Shown here in pieces: positions 10,973 to 22,011 of a stretch of 64,000 nucleotides of DNA. Every line of letters begins with the position of its first letter. The stretch's first letter is position 1. The position numbers and the translations under genes were made by a program. Source of the DNA: Heterodera schachtii. Its lineage: Eukaryota; Nematoda; Chromadorea; Rhabditida; Heteroderidae. The notes under the pieces are model-generated. The model was not told the origin of the DNA, did not search any database, and was given only the letters and a program-made list of their open reading frames with translations. The stretch spans positions 60,461-124,460 of the forward strand of contig SIJG01000028.1 of the NCBI GenBank assembly GCA_023374025.1. Reading direction: 5' to 3'.

Positions 10973-13290
10973 ACTTATTGTTAGCCTGTAATGTTCTGAA
11001 ATTTTGGTAATACTGTGCTTTGTTCCACGCCCAATCTTACAATTAAAACATCTTTTTCAAATTTTTAGTGACATAAAACAAGTTTCCTAGAGTTTTCAAG
11101 GTCGCTGACCATGAATCCGGCATCCATTTTGGCCAATTCCGAAACACGGACCCGAATTCGAAAAATTTTCGTTGTATTTCATAAAGCATCTTTTATTGCA
11201 AGGTTGGTACTTAGTGCCTAATCCGATTTTAACCAAGAATACGAAATTCGAAACATAGGATTATGACTTTTTATTCGAGTTCAGGTACGGGATTCGGAAT
11301 TGGCCGAAGTGGATGCCGGATTCGTGACAAGCAATTTCGAAAACCCTAAGAAAATGTGAGGGGGGGGGGGGGGTTTGCAAAAACTTACCGGTATCTGCTG
11401 GTTGGTGTCGTCGCCTTTGTCTAAAATTTCATCCGAAATCCCGCTGTCGCTTTCGTTGTTCATTTCGTTCGGTTGTATCTAAAAATTTTAGAGTTCAAAA
11501 GAAATATATAAAATTCTCCAAAAAGGCTCATGTATTTTTATCGCTCGATTTAATTCTCTCACAGTCAGCAGCAATTGAATATCACCCGCCCCACTCCTCT
11601 TCTTTGCGTTAGTTCGGCACTTTCTACACGTCCCTCCTTCTCTCCCCCCTCTTCCTCCATTGTTTTGTTCGTCTCCCCACTCCACCCCTTCCGCCTTATT
11701 GGTTGATCCGCCCCTTGGCTTCTTTGCCCCCCTCCTCCACTCCCTCCCACTGTTTTCCTTAGGCAAAATGGACTTTGATTCAATTTGACCTTTGATAAAA
11801 AAAAACAATTTTCAACGACTGAATGACAAAAAGGACGAACCAGTCGACCCTTCATAAAGGTGAGCAAAGTGCGCCGAAAACGGCTCAACATGCACACCAA
11901 CTCCACGTGAAAAACGGCAACACGCGGACGCACGACCCGTGCCAAAATTCGGTCCAACGGGCGAAGGTCGGCAAAAAATTTGCGATATTGAACCGCGAGC
12001 AGAAGCGCGTCGAACGGGGGCAACACGTCGTTGTCGCTGTTGGAGGTGGAGAAAAATCGGCAGCGGCGTCCAATTGGGGCGGTGGCAATGTCGCGGAATA
12101 CGACTGCGGCAACTCGCTCTAAATTGTTTTGTTACGCGCAAATGAATATATATTAGAATAATTATTAGAAAGTCAATTGTAAGATTTGCTCACCAAAAGT
12201 TTGGCCAATGCCCCTAATTCCAGCTTAAATTGGCAAGGGAAGTCCCACGTCCGACTCATCCGCCTCCACATTCGGAAATTTGCGCGGAGTTTTCGTCATC
12301 GCGAGGTCAAAGGCATTATTCTGTAAAAAAAGCTAATTTTTTTTATTTTTGAACAATTTTCGGCATTTCCCTCACATTTCTGCTGACCTCCGTCACTTCC
12401 GCTGTTTTCGCGTTGGGTTCCGAACCGAGCAAATGCGACCGACCGACGATAGCGCACAATCGCAAGTCATCGTCGCCATTATTTCCGTGTTTGTTCGACA
12501 TAAACAAACGTCTCCCACCGCCGAAGTCGTCGCCATTATTTCCGTCTTTGTGCACCACTGACGAACGTCTCCCAGCGCCGGAATACATTTTTAAGCTGCC
12601 GATAAAAACAAGGCTTTTGTTTGTAGTGTTTTGAGAGCCCTGGGCCCAACTCCATGGAGTGAAATTGCGACCACTCATTAGAGCAGTTAATTTATGTGGA
12701 AAAAACAAAAACTGTACCGCAAGAAAATGACTTCCTCCGGCGGCACGTCGCTATCGTCTTCAAAACGTTTTCCCACGACGGAGAAATTGACGGAGACAAA
12801 CAAACTGGACAGTAATACACTGGCGGCGAGGAAAAAGTCAACGATGACATCGGAAAAGTTGGCAGTGGCATCCAATTGGGACGGTGTCAATGACGCGGAA
12901 AAGAACTGCGGCAACACACTCTAAAATTACTTGGGTCAATAAAAATGCCAAATTGCGGTTGGTATTTTCTTAATTTCCTGAAAATTCCAACGATTTCCCC
13001 GTCCCCATTTTCGTCCCATTTCTGCCGACCTCCGTCACTTCCGCTGTTTTCGCGTTGGGTTCCGAACCGAGCAAATGCGACAGACCGACAAAAGCGCACA
13101 GTCGCAAGTCATCGTCGCCATTATTTCCGTTTTTGTGCACCATTAACGAACGTCTCCCACCGCCGGAATACATTTTTAGGCTGTCGATGTAAAAGCCTTT
13201 AAAAAGACAATTATCAAAATTTTCGGCCAATGTAAAACAAATGGGTTGTGCTTTATACATATAATTAAATCGCTGATTAGATAACAAAAT
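10410..13290 (-). CDS. Unidentified multi-exon gene with duplicated exons (model incomplete)
   Basis: The best-supported part is the 3' end. Exon 11389-11478 carries MNNESDSGISDEILDKGDD and has a GTAAGT donor. It joins in phase to the terminal exon 10410-10556, which starts VDLVEFEPEVIAAEVDV and ends GWRDN-stop. Upstream, two related exon blocks each occur twice: A (about 12378-12600 and 13023-13205; SLKMYSGGGRRS..., LSHLLGSEPNAKTAEVTEV) and B (about 12700-12921 and about 11800-12119; LPQ(F/S)(F/Y)SA(S/T)L...QLDA). Each B copy is preceded by TTTAG on the minus strand. Two changes between the A copies are silent Leu changes only in this frame, which favours the minus strand. A further exon may lie at about 12230-12320 (NNAFDLAMTKTPRKF). 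No domain was recognised. Joins between blocks are uncertain, and part of this may be pseudogene. Confidence 0.4.
10929..10974. repeat. Dinucleotide microsatellite (CT)n(AC)n
   Basis: About ten CT repeats are followed directly by about thirteen AC repeats, in the long intron of the unidentified minus-strand gene. Confidence 0.95.
11085..11385. repeat. Type II foldback element in an intron
   Basis: The two arms AAGGTCGCTGACCATGAATC...GGACCCGAATTCG (11100-11160) and CGAGTTCAGGTACGGGATTC...CGTGACAAGCAATTTCG (11275-11340) are inverted copies. The right end has a long G-tract and TTTGCAAAAACTTACC, so the element's GGTA tip coincides with the GTAAGT donor of the 11389-11478 exon. The left tip is unclear. 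Confidence 0.5.
12378..13205 (-). repeat. Duplicated exon block A with an internal 57-bp repeat
   Basis: About 160 bp at 13023-13190 (CCGACCTCCGTCACTTCCGC to the GGAATACATTTTTAGGCTG end) recurs at 12384-12600 in the same orientation. The second copy has one extra 57-bp unit, read on the minus strand as GGGRRLFMSNKHGNNGDDD beside SGAGRRSSVVHKDGNNGDD. The 57-bp step keeps the frame. Confidence 0.8.
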
Positions 13291-13924
13291 ACATTCATGT
13301 ACACTTTTCTACAACTGTTCTTCAACTTTCTGTTTTGTCCACTAGTTTTGATACACGCAAACACATATGTAGATACGCGAAATGCACTCCTTAAAATCGG
13401 CGGAAGTGAAAGTGAAAAGGCATATAAAAATCGATATCTCATTCTACAGTATCCTTTTTGTGTTTTGGTTGCTGCAAGAGGCAGAGAAAAGATCAAAAAA
13501 GAAGGGAGAGAGAGAGAGATGGACAGAGACGGAGAAAATTGGGAAGAGAAAGAAACAGAGAAATAATCAGCTCACTCATTTAACACCTGAAATTTATTAA
13601 AATTTGTTGATGCAATTAAAAGGAGATTTGTTAAAATTTTATTGGTTTTAATAAAGATAAATTTACAAAAACAGTGATTAAATTTATTTGTTGTCAGCGT
13701 GAGATTTAAAAAAGAAACATTAAATAACAGTAATAAGAAAGACAGACGAATAAACAAAAGAATAAATGGGAATTGATTGTCCTGTGAAAGTTTGTCGTTG
13801 TAATTCACCCAATTCAGAGAGTGAAATGCATTTTTAGCACATTAAACACAAACAAATAAAATAAACGATAATAATTTAAAAAACGAAATGAAAACGAAAA
13901 AAATATCAAAAAGTCATTAATTAA
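13291..13924. other. Intergenic, no gene supported
   Basis: The plus-strand open frame at 13297-13566 begins with a hydrophobic stretch and ends in Glu/Arg/Lys-rich low complexity derived from a GAGAGA tract. There is no splice or homology support. The rest is AT-rich. Confidence 0.4.
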
Positions 13925-16669
13925 TTAATTGTCGTCAAAATCGTTTTGAGTGCTCGTCTCCATCCTTCTGCTTGGCTTAGTCCTCCAAGTCCGTCTCGCG
14001 GATAGGCCGGCAGCCTCGTGTTGGAAAATGGCGTGCGCCTCGCGCAGCAGAAAGGCACCGAACTCCGCGATTTGTTTGCGCGACCAGCGCGAGGCGAGCC
14101 CAGGGAACGAGCCACGCCGGTCTACCTCAGTTCGGCCCCAGCGGCTTTTTGGCTATAAATTTTTTCTTTGTCAACAAAATTCAACATTGTTGGTATCATT
14201 CGAAAGCTCCAAGTGAAATTTCGTTAAGTTTAGAAAAGTTATGGTCAGAAGAGTTCAAAAAACCAAATTTTCCAATTTTTTTGGCCACAAATTTGTTCAA
14301 GGTTGACCAATTTTTTTTAAATTTTGCAGGCTAATAGAGCATGTTAAGAGCTTTCGAATGATACCAAGAATGTTGAATTTTATTGACAAAGAAAAAAGTT
14401 ATAGCCAAAAAGCCGCTGGGGCCGAATCGTGCTGGGGCCGAACTGAGCCGGTCCGAGCCACGCACCACGTTGGTCAGATTGTCAACACCTTTTTGAGGGG
14501 CATCATTAATGGCAATTTCAGAATTGTATTTGATTTTTAAAAGCCATGCAATGCCAGGGATTTGTTACCCGACATCTCCATACCCGATATTCGGCGACAA
14601 TAACCCTAATTTGGATTGTCAAAATGGGGGTCAAATTTGCATTTCACGCCCCTAAAGGCGTTTGTTTGACTATTAAACGCCACCGATGGCGTCGATCATC
14701 GCCCCTTCGCGCACATGCGCCTCGGCCGAGTGAATGTTGCAGAACAATTGTTGCGAAATCACTCCCTCGCCACGGTCCCAAAGTGCCAAAATGCGTTTCA
14801 GCTTCTCGGATTGCTGAAAGTGCGTTGGCATGGGATTAGAAATGATTTTGCTTGGTTTTCCCATCCCCGCCTCTTTTTGTCACCTCCGACGACGCTTTTG
14901 CAGTTGCAGTCACGGCATTTGCTCGCTTGGACCAAATGTTGCAGGGGGCGCGACCGTTTGCCTTTGCCGACGTAGAAAATTGCGGACAGAAAATGCCGGA
15001 ATGGCACTTCACCGGCGTGGAAAGGACCGGGGGAGGCGGAGGACGGCAATTGGGACGGATCGATCAGCAAATAGCAGAAAAAGGACACCTAAATAGGAGG
15101 GACATATAAATGGGTAATAATTGCCATTAAAATGCAAATGAGCCAATAGAATGTGGATTTTAATTGGTCCGATTTTTGTAAAACAAATAAATATTTATTG
15201 TAAGTTGACACTCAAATACGCAATTCCCAGTGGACATTCTTTTAGGTCATTTAGTGGTCTCAACAAGTCGTGAGTTACTTTTTGTTTCATTTTTCTAGGT
15301 GATTTTGACCAATACCTCTAATAAACGATTTTCCAGAAATTTTGGAGAATAACGGAAAAGTGTGGCGGTTATCGAATGACACTAAAATAAAAATAAAAAC
15401 CATTTTTGAAAACCCATATTTATAGTTAAACAAGTGAACAAAGAGGCGAAGTCAATGCTTTGCAAGCCCCTTTTGTCATTAGTCGTTAATTACCCAATCA
15501 ACTGCCGGCGGAGAGTACGGTAAGTGTCCCTCATCACTCACTAATTCCCCGCCCCTCCGCCACCCCAACCACCTCCTTTTTGGTGGGCTGCGAGTGGGCG
15601 TATTCCGTGCGAATTTGTGCCTCCTCCCTTCTGCCGATGCGCTGACTCTCCGCCGCATTGTCCCGTTCTTAGGCGACCATATTGCGTTTGGGTCTCTCTT
15701 CTGCTGTTGCTGTTGTCCTCCGTTTCCGTGCCATTGTCGTGTCTCCAAATTGGCCAATTTGGCTTCGTAAATGCGTCGGTTGCCCGCATTCATTGGCCCC
15801 GCAATGCAATTGCGGCGGCGCAACCGCTCGCGCAGTTCGTCCAGCCGAAGCATGGCGAATTGGTGACGAAGTGCGTCCAACACAGCCTCGTCAGAGTGGC
15901 GTTGTACAACATCATCGTCATCACCATCGCTTGGCTCACCATCATTCTATAAACTCGGAAAATTCTTAAATTATTGGAGCCACTTTTCCGTAAATTTTTT
16001 AAAGAAAAAATCCCCAAAATGGTTTCTTAAAATGTTTTCGGTGGAATTGTAAAAGCGATGTTGTCGACAACGGGGAACCTTTTTAGGCATTCTTCTTGTT
16101 TGGGTGGTTCCCGGTGAAAACCCAAAAAGGGGACAGACCCATTGGTTTTATTTTTTATTTTTTGGTCAAGAGATAAAATGCCATTGATTCATCGGATAAA
16201 AGTGTGCCATAAGCCTAATTGTAAGCCTGTTTTTCCATTTTCTTTAAAATTCCATTTTTAAAAATTCCCCCACCATTTCCGCTCTTTGGTCGTCTTCCTT
16301 GGCCATTTCCTCCTCATGTACTTCTTCCTGTTCGTCACCGTTATTGTTGCTGTCCTCCTCCCGTGCTGTTCGCCATGTCTCCAGCCTGGCCACGTTCAGT
16401 TCGTCGTCCATCGTTGTGGTCCGCGTGGTGTTGTCATCCGTCAAAAATGCCTCTCTTAGCAGACTTGACGAACGCCGTGGTTTCGGTGTTGCCCCCTTTG
16501 GCGGCGTTGGCGGTGGCGCGGATGGCATTTGCCGTAGCCCTCCTCCTCCTTTTGCTGTCGGTTGGTCTAACGGTGGCACCGGCGATGCCAATGCCAATGT
16601 TTCTCCTTCTCGTGCTGCACGTGGTTTTATCGGTGGCAAATGATGATGGGGTTGGAAATTGCTGATTTT
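13925..16669 (-). CDS. lem-3: LEM-domain GIY-YIG endonuclease (LEM-3/ANKLE1 homologue), 5' end missing
   Basis: Minus-strand exons: 16274-16669, 15494-15946, about 14894-15088, 14684-14813 and 14488 down to 13925, the last interrupted by a transposon at 14118-14455. Exon 1 is Pro-rich then acidic (REEDSNNNGDEQEE). Exon 2 has a LEM domain (MLRLDELRERLRRRNCIAGP, then NRRIYEAKLANLE). Exon 3 opens the GIY-YIG nuclease (CYLLIDPS, IFYVGKGKRSRPLQHL). Exon 4 holds its second half (KLKRILALWDRGEGVIS, AEAHVREGAMIDAIG) with the metal-binding Glu. The last exon (DNLTNVVRG, WSRKQIAEFGAFLLREA) matches the family C-terminus. Family members cut DNA bridges or branched DNA late in division. The first exon shown begins at an acceptor (TTGCAG), so N-terminal exons, where ankyrin repeats would lie, were not found. 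The donor of exon 3 is uncertain. Confidence 0.8.
14118..14455. mobile_element. Type I foldback element inside a nuclease exon
   Basis: The ends CGGTCTACCTCAGTTCGGCC / GGCCGAACTGAGCCGGTCCG carry one to two copies of the word TTCGGCCCCAGC. An exact 8-bp duplication AGCCACGC flanks it (14110-14117, 14456-14463). It splits the last LEM-3/ANKLE1 exon between the Val-Arg-Gly of LTNVVRG and the following Ser-Phe-Pro. The interior is related to 42776-43134. Confidence 0.9.
15089..15493 (-). other. Intron of the LEM/GIY-YIG gene
   Basis: The donor GTAATTAACG and acceptor CCTATTTAG bound an unusually long, AT-rich intron with no recognisable element. Confidence 0.6.
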
Positions 16670-17132
16670 CTGCAAGTATTTGAAAATTGAGCCTATACCA
16701 CTATATTTATTGGATGGACAAATTCATTTATAAAAAATACCAAAACAATCCCATTAATGGGAACGGAGCTTCCGTAAACTTCTGCTGGAATGAATGTCCA
16801 TCATTTCATTGTTGTTTTTTTCTGTTTTTGGGTTCCTTAAAATTCTATTCAAATTGTAACAATAGCAATTTGAGTTTTGAGTTCATAACACATTTTGACT
16901 TCATTTAACTTTTTTTTTTGCTAATTTTTCAAAACTTTCCTTATTTTAGGCAAATTATTTTTCTAAATGGCACCCGTCAAAAAAAAGAAAAAACTTTCCT
17001 CCGTCAATCACCGCCCCATTTCGACAACTGATCAACAGAAACCATTGGGTTCATTTGTTACTTTTGGAAATCGGCGAAGTCTCCGCGTGGCAATGAAAAC
17101 GAAGAGTAGACGGTAAGGAAATTTAAAAAATT

Positions 17133-17726
17133 GGCAATCGCCTAGATCATTGGTCCCAAAAATTTTTTGTTTAAATTTTTTTCTGAAAATTCTTATAATA
17201 CGTTTCTAGGGGTGTTTTGAGGCGCTGAGCACGAATCCAGCCTCCATTTCGACCTATTTGTAACACCGGACCGGAATTCGAACATTTTAAATACCTTTTT
17301 TATAACCAAAAATCATGAAAACATGTTTCGAGGTGTTTTTTGGGTCGCTGATCATGAATACGACTTCTATTTCTCCTAATTCCGAACCCCGATCTCAAAT
17401 TCTAACAAAAACTCGAAAGTTCAAGTTCTTTCAAATTTCACTTTTTTGTTCAATCTTTGTTTACACACATGGAAACGAACTGAAAGTCATCACCGATACT
17501 CATCGGTGCTACAATAAAATCGTCTAAACCATTTTTAGACTAAAAATCGAAATCGAAAAATTCTAATTTTCGACTCTGTTCGAATTCAGGTCTGGTGTTA
17601 CAAATAGGTCGAAATGGAGGCCGGATTCGTGCTCAGCGCCTCAAAACACCTCTAGAAACGTGTTATAAGAATTTTCAGAAGAAATTTAAATAAAAAATTT
17701 CGGGACCAATGATCTAGGCGATTGCC
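17133..17726. mobile_element. Type II foldback element in intron 1 of F-box copy A
   Basis: The ends GGCAATCGCCTAGATCATTG / CAATGATCTAGGCGATTGCC lie inside an exact 8-bp duplication AAAAAATT (17125-17132, 17727-17734). The long inverted arms include GAGCACGAATCCAGCCTCC. The centre has CACCGATACTCATCGGTG. Non-coding. Confidence 0.9.
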
Positions 17727-18266
17727 AAAAAATTTACAAATTTCTAATAAAAAAATTTTCCCGTGTTTCAGTTGGGTGTGCAGCGACATTTGGATGGACA
17801 TTTTGCCGCTTTTTCGTCGTCCCAAACTCGGCCTCAAATTGGCACTTCTTTCACCTCGTTTCAATGCGTTGGTGGACAGACATTTCGATGGAAAAGCCGA
17901 ACTTACAATTTCAAGACGTGTCATAATTCGCAAGCATCGAATTTTTCCATGCCAACCAGCAAATTTATGACAAAGACACCGATTTGCGTTTGCACGTGCC
18001 GCATTTCTCCTATAAAGCCAAGGAACTCCACCCAATTTGGGATGTTTTTGCCCGCAAAATTTGGCCCATTTTTGCGCCAAACATCCGCCATTTGTTCGTT
18101 TCCGATAGCCATGATTTGGACAATTTGCGTCACCACACTTCGCCGTCAATTCTGTCCGACATCAACATTATTTCAATCCGTTCCGACAATTTGTTGCCCG
18201 ATGCAATTGCTGATGATGGGCCAAAAGCAAAGGCTGGCCAAGCGCTGTCAAAATGGTTGCAAATTC

Positions 18267-19086
18267 GGTAAAATTGAAGAATACTAGTACCTCACCGAAT
18301 TGGACGAATGATATATCATTCGACGCCTCTCGGTCTGTAATGCACGAATCTGAAAAAAAATTTTGGCGGAAACCATTTTGGGCTGAGTTATGGGTCCGGG
18401 ACTGAAGTGGCCAAATGGCTGTGGGACTGAACCGTCCAAAGCCTTAAAACTCACAAAAATGCAATATAATTGCCAGGAATCCATTTCTGAGGGCGCGCAG
18501 CGCCCGCCTTAGCGAGCATGCGAAGACGGAGCAAGTAGTGGGGCGAGACGGAGGGCGGAGGAAGCAGTCTGACGAGCGCCACAGGCGGTTGACTGCGGGG
18601 GCCCGAAGGGCCCCCGCCAATCAGTCAACCGCCTGCGGATCACGCGCGGATTTCTTCCGTAGCCCGTAGTCTCGCCCCACCTACTGGCCGCCGTAGTCGA
18701 GTGTGCGGTGTTATGGCCAAAATACACTCACCAATTCACTTTTAATTTGTTCACTTCAATCCATTACAATTTTTTTTATCAGGGTCATTTTTTGAGGTCC
18801 CATAACTTTTGTCAATTTCCTTTTGGATCAAAAATTCTTTCGGATTCATCCTTTACATGCCTAGAGGAAGCGATTGATATTTATTTTGTTGCATTTTTGT
18901 AAGTTTTAAGGCTTTGGACGGTTCAGTCCCACAGCCATTTGGCCACTTCAGTCCCGGGCCCATAACTTGGCCCAAAGTGGTTTCCGCCAAAAAATTCTTT
19001 CGGATTCGTGCCTTAAAGACCGAGAGGCGTCGAATGATATATCATTCGTCCAGTTCGGTGAGGTACTAGTATTCTTCAATTTTTCC
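18267..19086. mobile_element. 820-bp hAT-like element in an F-box exon, with a GC-rich core
   Basis: The inverted ends begin GGWAAAATTGAAGAATACTA and continue GTACCTCACCGAA, about 190 bp in total. An exact 8-bp duplication GCAAATTC flanks it (18259-18266, 19087-19094). Removing the element plus one duplication copy restores an open codon series across the exon (..KWLQIPTKNGKPK..). The core at 18488-18710 is strikingly GC-rich compared with its surroundings and has no long open frame, so it may be a nested insertion. Confidence 0.9.
18583..18633. repeat. GC-rich hairpin in the hAT core
   Basis: The arm AGGCGGTTGACTG pairs with CAGTCAACCGCCT, and inside it CGGGGGCCC pairs with GGGCCCCCG around a GAA loop. 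The right side has a small CCAAT bulge. It is the strongest GC hairpin in the window. Confidence 0.85.
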
Positions 19087-19637
19087 GCAAATTCCGACAA
19101 AAAATGGAAAACCAAAGCAATTGAGTTGTCATGAATATGGTCATACGTCAAAAACCAAAAGAATGTTCAAAAGTTTCAAAGAGGTATGGTGGCAATATTT
19201 TCGTAAAAAATTTTTTTTTTTTTTTTTTTTAGAAATTTCTCGATGCCACCACTCCTTCTGCCACTTACATCATTCGAATTGAATTTTTTGAACCAACAGA
19301 AATTGGGCCATTCGAATTGACGAACGAACGGACCAACGAAATGCTGACATTGACCAAAGCAAGCGAAAATAAATGGGACGACCGATGGATAATGAAGCGA
19401 TGGCAAATTGGGCGGACGATTCAATGGGAGGACAAAAAGACGGACAATTTGAGCAACATTGATTTTATGCTTTCGGGATTTGGGTGAGTGGCAACAGCTT
19501 TTGTTTTTTTGGTGTCGTCGCATTTAATTTTCATTTCATTTAGGCCATTGTCTCCACCAGAATCGGGCCAAATTAATGCAAAAAAAAATCATCTGAAAAT
19601 GAGTGCCGGGCCCAGCGGACAGCGAAAGAAAAAGTGA

Positions 19638-20240
19638 AAGAATTATTGTGAAATGAGAAATTCTGATCGATCATTATAAATGGAAATTTATCGGATAATT
19701 GTAATTGCTCCTCATATTTATTTGTTGATTTTTTGTTTGAATACATTTAGGTGATTGTTTGGGTTTTTGGACTTTTACGCAGATTTTTTAAACCTGAAAA
19801 TCATCACTGATTATTCTTAGCTCAAATTTGCTTAAGCTTAATTAAATCTTTTTTTATTTTTTTCTGAAAATATTTGGCATTTTTCTATCATTTAACCTTT
19901 GCATTGGGCACTTTTTCAAAAAATAATCAAAAGTGGAAAGTTTTCGATTTTTTATCTCAATTTTTTCAATTTTCATCCCTATTTTGCTATTTCCCTAATT
20001 TTTAGCTTAAATTTAACGAATTTAAAGAATTTGAAACATATTTTGCGCTTTTATATGCATATTTTTGGATGCCTTAATTATAAATCAGTTCAGAAATGAG
20101 TGCAACTGAATCCGATGACTAAGTCAAAGATAAAAGAAAAATTTTTATGCAAAAACAGACAGACGGAGATTTTTAAAAATTATTTATTTACATATTTCAC
20201 CCATTTTTTGGTTGTTTGTATCTTTGCTCTCATTTTTTTC
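19638..20240. other. AT-rich intergenic sequence
   Basis: The 3' flank of F-box copy A, then AT-rich DNA. No gene or complete element recognised. Confidence 0.4.
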
Positions 20241-20514
20241 GGTAACACTACCGATGGTAGCCCCCCTTTTTGAAGAAATTTTTTTTTGTTTTCAAAAGTC
20301 ATGAAAACATGGTCCCAAAGGTTTCAGGGTCGCTGATCACGAATCCGGCATCCATCTCGACCAATTCGGAACCCCGGACCCGAACTCGAACAAAATGTAG
20401 AAAGTTCCCAAACTCGAACAAAATGTAGAAAATTCCCAAACTCGAACAAAAAGTCGAAAATTCAAATCTTTGAGTTTCAGATTTTTGATTCAAACACCAT
20501 CGGCAGTATTACCT
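20241..20514. mobile_element. Type II foldback element with GGTAAYACT ends
   Basis: The ends GGTAACACTACCGATGGTAG and ...CACCATCGGCAGTATTACC are near-inverse. The left end is followed by CCCCCCTTTTTGAAGAAATT. The flanks share TTTTTTTC. The inner arm has GGTCGCTGATCACGAATCCG. It sits just upstream of F-box copy B and may have displaced its promoter. Confidence 0.75.
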
Positions 20515-20605
20515 TTTTTTTCTTCTGTTTTAGCTTATACAGAAGAGGTATTCTTTGTTACACCAACCAATTTGGAAAACGGCAAATTGTGTTATTGCCG
20601 CAAAA

Positions 20606-21886
20606 ATGAACCGACGGTAAACAATTTTTTAAACAAATTTCTCATTTATAAGTTTCCCCGTGTTTCAGTTGGATTTGCAACGACGTGTGGATGGACATTT
20701 TGCCCAATTTTCGTCGTCGTCAACTCGGCCTCAAATTGGCACTTCTTTCGCCACGTTTCGATGTTTTGGTGGACACGCATTTCAATGGCAAAACGACGGA
20801 ATTGACAATTTGGAGACCAATCAGAATTTGCAAGAAGGGAACAAAAGCAAAATTGTTGGTTGAGAAAAGCAATGGCAAAAGTGTGCAATTTCCGTTGCCC
20901 GACCGTCCGCTGCGCAGCAAAATTCGCTTTAAGGACCTTCGAATTAAGTAAATCAAGCAGAATTCAAAGAATTATTAAATGATAAAAGCATTTCCTTTCA
21001 GGTACATCGACTATTCCGTCATCGAATTTCTCCGTGCCAATCAACAAATATTTGACAAAGCCATCAATTTGGATTTTTATATTGAGGCCAATGATGTGCA
21101 ACCAATTTGGGATGTTTTTGCCCGTGAAATTTGGCCCATTTTCGCGCCAAACATCCGCCATTTGTCCCTTTCCAATGGCCATCATTTGGACAATTTGCGT
21201 CGTCTCACTTCGTCAACAATTCTCTCCAACCTCAACCAATTGATTTCAATCCTTTCCGACAATTTGTTGCCCGATTCAATTGGTGATGATGGGACAAATG
21301 CAACTGCTGGCCAAGCATTAGCCAAATGGTTGCACACCCCGGGAAAAGATGGAAAGCCAAAGCGATTTCGTTGTTGTGGTGATACGTCAGAAACCATTGA
21401 ATTCATCAACAATTTCAAAGAGGTGTGGCCACATTTTCGTTGGATTAAATGCCATTTACTTTCCGTTTCCCATTTTATAGGCATTTCTCCGTGCCACCAT
21501 TTCTTCTGCCAACTACGTAATTCGATTTGTACTATTTGATGAATCAACGCCAATTGAGCCATTTGAATTGATGAATGGACGGACCAACGAAATGCTAACA
21601 TTGGAGAAAGAAAAATATGATGAAAATGTGGATGAAGAAGAAGATGATGATGATGATGATGGTAAATATGTCGATTTGGTGTTGAAGCGATGGCAAATTG
21701 GGAAGACAATTCAATGGGAGGACGAAAATTTGGACAAAATTACTTTTGAGCTTTTTGGAAATTGCATTGGGTGAGTGAGAACAGATTTTGCTTTTTTTGG
21801 TGCCGTCCCATTTAATTTCCATTTCATTTAGGCCATTGTCTCCACCAAAGGCGGAACAATTAACGCAAAAGTTCCTCTTGAAATGA
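20606..21886 (+). CDS. F-box-like protein, copy B (subfamily 1), intact
   Basis: Five exons: 20606-20616, 20669-20947, 21002-21422, 21481-21770, 21832-21886; 351 residues, all junctions GT-AG and in phase. The F-box-like N-terminus reads WICNDVWMDILPNF...LGLKLALLSPRFDVLVDTHF. The middle has family motifs YIDYSVIEFLRANQQIFD, PIWDVFAREIWPIF and ALAKWLHTPGKDGKPKRF. The C-terminal domain has PIEPFELMNGRTNEMLTLE, then a D/E-rich loop (EEEDDDDDD). A role as an SCF-type adaptor is inferred only from the F-box. One A fewer than in copy A near 21883 ends the protein early, and the SAGPSGQRKKK tail of copy A lies untranslated downstream. The 11-nt first exon is supported by the same layout in other copies. 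Confidence 0.75.
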
Positions 21887-22011
21887 GTGCCGGGCCCAGC
21901 GGACAGCGAAAGAAAAAGTAAATGAATTATTGTGAAATGATTGATCATTACAAATGAAAAGTGATCAGATAATTGCATCTCATATTTATTTGTTGCTTCC
22001 TTTGCTTAAAT

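Larger units (their letters stand above)
16967..19637 (+). pseudogene. F-box-like gene, copy A (subfamily 1), broken
   Basis: Exon 1 (16967-17112, MAPVKKKKKLSSVNHR...) is longer and more basic than in the paralogues. Exon 2 starts at 17772 with the F-box (WVCSDIWMDILPLFRRPKLG, ALLSPRFNALVDRHF). Around 17925-17940 about 45 codons plus intron 2 are missing compared with copy B: ...VIIRK runs straight into (I)EFFHANQQIYD and the frame shifts. Exon 3 continues (HPIWDVFARKIWPIFAPNIRHL) to 18266, where a hAT element interrupts it, and resumes at 19087-19183. Exon 4 (19233-19483) and exon 5 (19544-19637) are open and end SAGPSGQRKKK-stop. The family probably supplies SCF-type substrate adaptors, though no partner can be read from sequence. 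The deletion shows it is no longer functional. Confidence 0.75.

Noticed and set aside
13297..13566. Plus-strand ORF with hydrophobic start, possible secreted peptide
   Set aside because: The C-terminal half is a GAGAGA-derived repeat; no splice context, homologue or start context.
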